Assembly (NCBI GenBank): GCA_963715655.1
Contig: OY970262.1
Location: 1,302,001-1,366,000, forward strand
Length of the DNA: 64,000 bases
Direction of reading: 5' to 3'
From: JANQPD01 sp963715655
Lineage (GTDB): Bacteria > Bacteroidota > Bacteroidia > Flavobacteriales > Schleiferiaceae
Shown here: piece after piece, positions 60,076-64,000 of the stretch
Position numbering within the stretch: the first letter of the stretch is position 1
Layout of the letters: each line of letters begins with the position of its first letter
Notes under the pieces: model-generated
Databases searched by the model: none
The model's input: only the letters and a program-made list of their open reading frames with translations
What the model was told of the DNA's origin: nothing
Program-made: the position numbers and the translations under genes

Positions 60076-61017
60076 TTGAGAGTAGCGATTATAGACATGG
60101 GTACTAATACCTTCAACTTGCTTATTCAAGATTTGGAAAGCAATACACTTGTGTTTAAAGACAAGCTTTCCGTAAAACTTGGTGAAGGCGGTTTGAATAA
60201 AGGTTTTATTAATCAGTCGGCTTTTGCCAGAGGTATTGATGCGCTTAAATCGCACCAAAAAACTATTGCCGAATATAATGTGGAAGCTACCTACGCTTTT
60301 GCCACATCTGCCGTAAGGGATGCTAAAAACCAAACGGAATTTGTACAAACTTGTGCGCGTGAAGCAAACATTGTGGTAAACGTAATTAGCGGAAAAGTGG
60401 AGGCTGAACTTATTTACAGAGGCGTGCGTAGAGCCTTGCCTTTGGGCAATGAAAAAGTGCTAATTGTAGATATTGGTGGCGGAAGTACCGAGTGCATTAT
60501 TGCCGATGCGCACCAAACGTATTGGCTTAAAAGTCACAACTTGGGCAGTAGCCGATTAAAAGAACGCTTTGAACCAACCGACCCGCTAAGCGAAGAAGAT
60601 ATTGTAAACATAAACTTGCATTTAAGCGAGGAGCTTAGCGAACTTTTACACGCTGTTAAAATATATCAACCGCAGGTGATGATAGGCAGCAGCGGTTCTT
60701 TTGATACCATGGCTTCCATGATTTTTGAACGTTTTAAGCATCCTAATATTTTGTTGGAGGGCGCCACTGCTTTTGATTTTGATATGAAGGAATACGGAGC
60801 TATGTCAGAAGCCATGCGGTATTCTACTGTAGAAGAGCGCTTGGATACACCCGGTATGCTGCCTATGCGGGCAGATTTAATGCCCATGGCAACGTTGCTG
60901 ATTGATTTTTTATTGAACCAAACGAAAATAACTAACTTAAAAGGTTCGGTGTACGCCCTTAAAGAAGGGGTTGGCGAACTACTTTTAAACAAACAACATA
61001 TATGGCAAAAATCCTGA
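60076..61017 (+). CDS. ppx: Ppx/GppA exopolyphosphatase-family protein
   Basis: 313 aa. TTG start at 60076, forced because the conserved RVAIIDMGTNTFNLLI phosphate-1 motif begins at residue 2. Further motifs: YAFATSAVRDAKN, VLIVDIGGGSTECII and IGSSGSFDTMA. Short form without HD domain. Hydrolyses polyphosphate or pppGpp. Its last 16 bp overlap the response regulator gene, so they are coupled. Confidence 0.9.
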   Translation: MRVAIIDMGTNTFNLLIQDLESNTLVFKDKLSVKLGEGGLNKGFINQSAFARGIDALKSHQKTIAEYNVEATYAFATSAVRDAKNQTEFVQTCAREANIVVNVISGKVEAELIYRGVRRALPLGNEKVLIVDIGGGSTECIIADAHQTYWLKSHNLGSSRLKERFEPTDPLSEEDIVNINLHLSEELSELLHAVKIYQPQVMIGSSGSFDTMASMIFERFKHPNILLEGATAFDFDMKEYGAMSEAMRYSTVEERLDTPGMLPMRADLMPMATLLIDFLLNQTKITNLKGSVYALKEGVGELLLNKQHIWQKS

Positions 61018-62165
61018 TTGTAGAAGATGAAAAAGCCATCCGCAATGTGTTGCGAAACATTTTGCAGGATGAAAACAAAACCTTTGAAATTGATGAAGCC
61101 GAGCATGGCAAACATGCGATTGATAAATTATCTGAAAAGGAATATGACCTTATGCTGTGCGACATTAAAATGCCCGGTATGGATGGTATGGAAGTACTAG
61201 CCGTGGCACGCGAAAAACATCCAGAAACATCGGTAATTATGATTTCCGGACACGGAGATTTAGATACAGCGGTAGAGAGTATGCGCATGGGTGCTTACGA
61301 TTACATTAGTAAACCACCAGATTTAAACAGGCTATTGAGCACCGTGCGCAATGCTTTAGATAAAACCACGCTGGTGCGCGAGAACAAAACGCTGAAAAAG
61401 AAAATTAGCAAAAACTACCAAATGATTGGTTCTTCGCAAGCCTTGGAAGATATTAAAGCCATCATTGAAAAAGTAGCGCCCACCGATGCACGCGTGTTAG
61501 TAAACGGACCAAATGGAACGGGTAAAGAATTGGTAGCCCATTGGATTCACCAAAAAAGTGAGCGCAACAAGCAACCTATGATTGAGGTAAACTGCGCAGC
61601 TATTCCGTCAGAATTAATTGAAAGTGAATTGTTTGGGCATAAAAAAGGGGCGTTTACATCTGCCGTAAAAGACAGAAAAGGAAAGTTTGAATTAGCCAAT
61701 ACCGGCACGTTGTTTTTAGATGAAATTGGCGATATGAGTTTATCGGCTCAAGCCAAAGTATTACGCGCTTTACAAGAAGGTAAAATTACGCCTGTGGGTG
61801 GCGATAAAGAAATAAAGGTGGACGTACGCTTGATTGCAGCCACTAATAAGGATTTAAAAAAGGAAATAGCCGAAAATAAGTTTCGGGAGGATTTATACCA
61901 TCGCCTAAGCGTAATTGTGGTAAAAGTACCCGCCTTAAATGATAGAGCGGAAGATATTCCTGAGCTAGTAACACACTTCGCCAAAAAAATAGCAGAAGAG
62001 CAAGGCAATGCTGTAAAGGCTTTTAGTAAAGATGCCATTGCTGCTATGCAAAAAATTGATTGGACAGGTAATATCCGGGAGTTGCGCAATGTAGTAGAGC
62101 GCTTGATAATACTTGGCGGTGAAGAGGTTACTAAAAAAGATGTTGATATATTTGCCAGTAAATAA
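61002..62165 (+). CDS. NtrC-like response regulator without DNA-binding domain
   Basis: 387 aa. Receiver at 1-120 with Asp53 in LMLCDIKMPGMDG and KPPDL; central AAA+ at ~140-365 with Walker A GPNGTGKELVAHW, ELFGHKKGAFTSAVKDRKG and Walker B GTLFLDEIGDMS. The sigma-54-contact loop reads GAFTSA in place of GAFTGA. The protein ends right after the sensor helices (NVVERLIILGGEEVTKKDVDIFASK) and has no Fis-type HTH, so it would act without a specific DNA site or through other partners. No cognate kinase is adjacent. Confidence 0.9.
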   Translation: MAKILIVEDEKAIRNVLRNILQDENKTFEIDEAEHGKHAIDKLSEKEYDLMLCDIKMPGMDGMEVLAVAREKHPETSVIMISGHGDLDTAVESMRMGAYDYISKPPDLNRLLSTVRNALDKTTLVRENKTLKKKISKNYQMIGSSQALEDIKAIIEKVAPTDARVLVNGPNGTGKELVAHWIHQKSERNKQPMIEVNCAAIPSELIESELFGHKKGAFTSAVKDRKGKFELANTGTLFLDEIGDMSLSAQAKVLRALQEGKITPVGGDKEIKVDVRLIAATNKDLKKEIAENKFREDLYHRLSVIVVKVPALNDRAEDIPELVTHFAKKIAEEQGNAVKAFSKDAIAAMQKIDWTGNIRELRNVVERLIILGGEEVTKKDVDIFASK

Positions 62166-62176
62166 AATCTAAACCT

Positions 62177-62758
62177 GTGCAACCTACCAAACCTGTTTGC
62201 TTAATCCTTTTTATTGTTTGTATAATTTCCTTTTCTAGCAAGGCACAGCTGCAAAAAGGAGAGGTTTTCCTATCCGCTGAGTATAACTACTATTCAGATA
62301 AATTCTATTACTTTATACCTAATAAATACGGACCAAAGGTATATGTAAACAGGGCTGGAGCAAAAGTTGGATTTATGTTAACTGATGTGTGGGCATTGAG
62401 TGTAGGATTTGATTACTCAGTAACTACAAGAAGCATTATAGAGAATAGGTTGTATGCAGTTTCGCTGGTTGGCCGCTATACTAACAAGCTGTACAAACGG
62501 TGGTATGTGCATTGCAATGTTCTTTTTAAAGTTGGTGCTCAGGTTTTTGATGGAACAGACCAAATCGCAGTACCAAGTAATAGAAGGTTTTATTCCGGTG
62601 AAGCTAATGTTGGTATCTCTTATTTTTTTCATGAAAATGCCTGTTTGGATATTAAACTAGTGTCTTTAGGATATGAGCAGTACCAGAGTAGTTTGGTTTA
62701 TACCAATGTAAACCCCCAATTTTATCCGGTGGGGTTGGGGTTAAGTTTGTTTTTATAG
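62177..62758 (+). CDS. outer-membrane beta-barrel-like protein
   Basis: 193 aa from GTG 62177. Signal peptide MQPTKPVCLILFIVCIISFSSKAQ, then strands rich in Tyr, Val and Gly (VFLSAEYNYYSDKFYYFIP, AGAKVGFMLTDVWALSVGFDYSV) and terminal YPVGLGLSLFL ending in Phe-Leu like an OMP. Function unknown. 12 nt after the response regulator. Confidence 0.65.
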   Translation: MQPTKPVCLILFIVCIISFSSKAQLQKGEVFLSAEYNYYSDKFYYFIPNKYGPKVYVNRAGAKVGFMLTDVWALSVGFDYSVTTRSIIENRLYAVSLVGRYTNKLYKRWYVHCNVLFKVGAQVFDGTDQIAVPSNRRFYSGEANVGISYFFHENACLDIKLVSLGYEQYQSSLVYTNVNPQFYPVGLGLSLFL

Positions 62759-62794
62759 TTCAATTACCATTTAATCGGAGTTCCATTTATTTAC

Positions 62795-62992
62795 AACCTG
62801 AGTTCGATTTTTATACAACTAAAAATGAGCGTCTTAACTTTTTTGAAGCCCCCAAACCCCCGAAGGGGGATTAGCTACACCGTCCAGTTAAGCCCCGCCA
62901 AGGCGGGGTTTGGGGGCTAGCTTGCTGCTTTTCAGCTATTAAACCACTAATTATCAGATTAATTTATTTTTAGTGTTAATCGAACTCAGGTT
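62795..62992. mobile_element. REP/MITE-like inverted-repeat element
   Basis: 198-bp gene-free block. Outer inverted repeats AACCTGAGTTCGATT (62795-62809) and AATCGAACTCAGGTT (62978-62992) are perfect over 15 bp. Nested inside, AGCCCCCAAACCCC (62847-62860) pairs with GGGGTTTGGGGGCT (62905-62918), with short GC hairpins CCCCCGAAGGGGG and CCCCGCCAAGGCGGGG between. No ORF. Fits a nonautonomous miniature element or REP sequence. Confidence 0.7.
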
Positions 62993-63045
62993 TACAGTTT
63001 AAACTTTAAAGCAGGCTATTGGTTTTCTAAAAAAATACCAACACC

Positions 63046-63657
63046 ATGAAAAAACAATTCTTTACACTTTGCTTTGGGCTTTTGTTAGCCTCAGCGTTCG
63101 CACAACCTTTGGCTAATCACCTTTATTTAGGTGGTCAAGTTTCTTTTCAAAATCAAACCACTGAAAGAAGGGTGGGAAATAATGTTGAAACCTCTAGTTC
63201 TTCTAACTACACCATTAGCCCAGCTATAGGTTATACGCTTACTGACAATTGGATGATTGGGGCACGTTTGGGTTTTGGTGGAAGTGAAAATAACGGTGGT
63301 ACCACTAGTAATTTTGACGCAAATCTTTTTGGCCGCTACAGCGTGGCTATTTCCGAGCGCTTTTATTTTATTCCTGAATTGCAAGTAGGGTTTGGCTCTT
63401 CAAGTGCAGATGATAATAATGGAGTGCGCACAAATGAAGGTTCTTCTTTTAGTATGGGTGTTTTACCGGGTTTTGCCTATTTCCCCACCACACATTGGAG
63501 TATTGAGCTAAACGCAGGCTTTGTAGGTTTCCGAAGCGAAACAAACAGAAATACAGACAGTTCTGTACAACCAAATGAAACCACTAATGATGGATTTGTT
63601 TTTGATGTAAATGGAATTACGGTAGGTGTAGGAATCTATTATTACTTAATGCTCTAA
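63046..63657 (+). CDS. outer-membrane beta-barrel protein, OmpW/OmpA-barrel-like
   Basis: 203 aa. Signal peptide MKKQFFTLCFGLLLASAFAQ. Mature part of alternating strands with loops rich in Asn, Ser and Thr (NYTISPAIGYTLTDNWMIGARLGFG, NLFGRYSVAISERFYFIPELQVGFG, WSIELNAGFVGFRSE), ending GITVGVGIYYYLML. Typical eight-stranded outer-membrane barrel of Bacteroidota; role unknown. Confidence 0.78.
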   Translation: MKKQFFTLCFGLLLASAFAQPLANHLYLGGQVSFQNQTTERRVGNNVETSSSSNYTISPAIGYTLTDNWMIGARLGFGGSENNGGTTSNFDANLFGRYSVAISERFYFIPELQVGFGSSSADDNNGVRTNEGSSFSMGVLPGFAYFPTTHWSIELNAGFVGFRSETNRNTDSSVQPNETTNDGFVFDVNGITVGVGIYYYLML

Positions 63658-63742
63658 AACTAGTTTTTTTGTAAAATTGAGAAAAAGGTCTATTACATTC
63701 AAAAGTTTTTAAGTACTTTTCCTCGCACAAATCAACTGAGTT

Positions 63743-63985
63743 ATGGAATTACCACGTTTTTTATTAGCCGACAATACCGACCTTCCGGAGGAAATGTTTA
63801 TTATTCACAATGAATACCCACGGTTTATATGGAATGTAAATCACGATGAGGTAGAATGGATTGATGAACCGCAAGGAGATGAAAATGAGGAAGAGTTAAT
63901 AAATGAAATAGCCGATTTGCTAGATTGTGCGGAAGCATTTTATGAACGAGAAATGAAACGGCATGAAGCCGAATTAATAGATTAA
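63743..63985 (+). CDS. 80-aa acidic protein of unknown function
   Basis: MELPRFLLADNTDLPEEMFI starts the protein; then FIWNVNHDEVEWIDEP and an acidic helix ENEEELINEIADLLDCAEAFYEREM. Short acidic proteins of this pattern occur widely in Bacteroidota as I recall, without a known role. Cytoplasmic. Separate from the preceding barrel gene by 85 nt. Confidence 0.7.
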   Translation: MELPRFLLADNTDLPEEMFIIHNEYPRFIWNVNHDEVEWIDEPQGDENEEELINEIADLLDCAEAFYEREMKRHEAELID

Positions 63986-64000
63986 TTTCGCGGGCCTATT

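Noticed and set aside
1..64000. CRISPR arrays, tRNA and rRNA genes
   Set aside because: Read for spaced identical repeats, tRNA cloverleaf ends and rRNA signatures; none seen. A tRNAscan and covariance-model search would be the decisive check.

Overview
The window is a chromosomal segment of a Bacteroidota bacterium, most likely of the order Flavobacteriales. The signs are promoters of the TAnnTTTG (-7) type in front of several genes, weak Shine-Dalgarno signals, AT-rich coding, a type IX secretion (T9SS) sorting domain, a TonB-dependent receptor, a dipeptidyl-peptidase IV next to a POT peptide transporter, and many small outer-membrane beta-barrels. The species cannot be fixed from this sequence alone. 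No rRNA, tRNA, CRISPR array or integrase was found.

Layout. 1-5 kb: DsbA-like oxidoreductase fragment, queE, a sulfotransferase-like gene, malate dehydrogenase, ABC exporter. 5-9 kb: a small accessory region with an AAA ATPase behind an operator-like promoter, a Doc toxin-antitoxin pair, a DUF2971 gene, and a clear record of cassette stacking between a thioesterase gene and a DUF1801 gene. 9-17 kb: envelope genes, a TonB receptor with a TSUP permease, a T9SS cargo protein, a tandem pair of DUF922-like secreted proteins and an orphan T9SS sorting domain. 17-35 kb: mostly core genes (typA, hydrolases, POT transporter, DPP-IV, FAD oxidoreductase, a large PAS/GAF histidine kinase with its receiver, a class III aminotransferase, a VTT membrane protein, an O-antigen ligase).

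35.6-44.5 kb is the standout. An AT-rich, six-gene, same-strand operon interrupts the 3' end of the O-antigen ligase locus and is bounded by two copies of that 3' end, with a 35-bp identical core. It encodes a large J-like or unknown protein, a membrane-anchored coiled-coil protein whose C-terminus looks like GrpE, a divergent Hsp70 with a C-terminal cysteine cluster, a KilA-N protein whose gene contains a 34-bp perfect palindrome, a Ser/Thr-kinase/AAA+ fusion, and a TerB-like protein. I read it as a self-contained membrane-linked Hsp70 machine coupled to phosphorylation, unfoldase and DNA-binding modules, possibly for defence or stress. It has no recombinase of its own.

44.5-51.2 kb: a minus-strand run with recG, then an ABC polysaccharide exporter (wzm/wzt-like), a sulfotransferase and two GT2 glycosyltransferases, fitting surface-polysaccharide assembly together with the O-antigen ligase. 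51.2-55.4 kb: accessory DNA with a ParE toxin-antitoxin cassette between 128/129-bp direct repeats that copy the recG 5' end, an ORF-less group II intron remnant, and intergenic repeats. 55.4-64 kb: a NatAB-like ABC pair, a frameshifted lipoprotein gene, a hydrolase, MscS, Ppx/GppA, a sigma-54-type response regulator without a DNA-binding domain, outer-membrane proteins, and a REP/MITE-like element.

A recurring theme is accessory cargo inserted at gene ends with duplication of the host gene's end. It is seen independently at the thioesterase/DUF1801 locus, at the O-antigen ligase and at recG.
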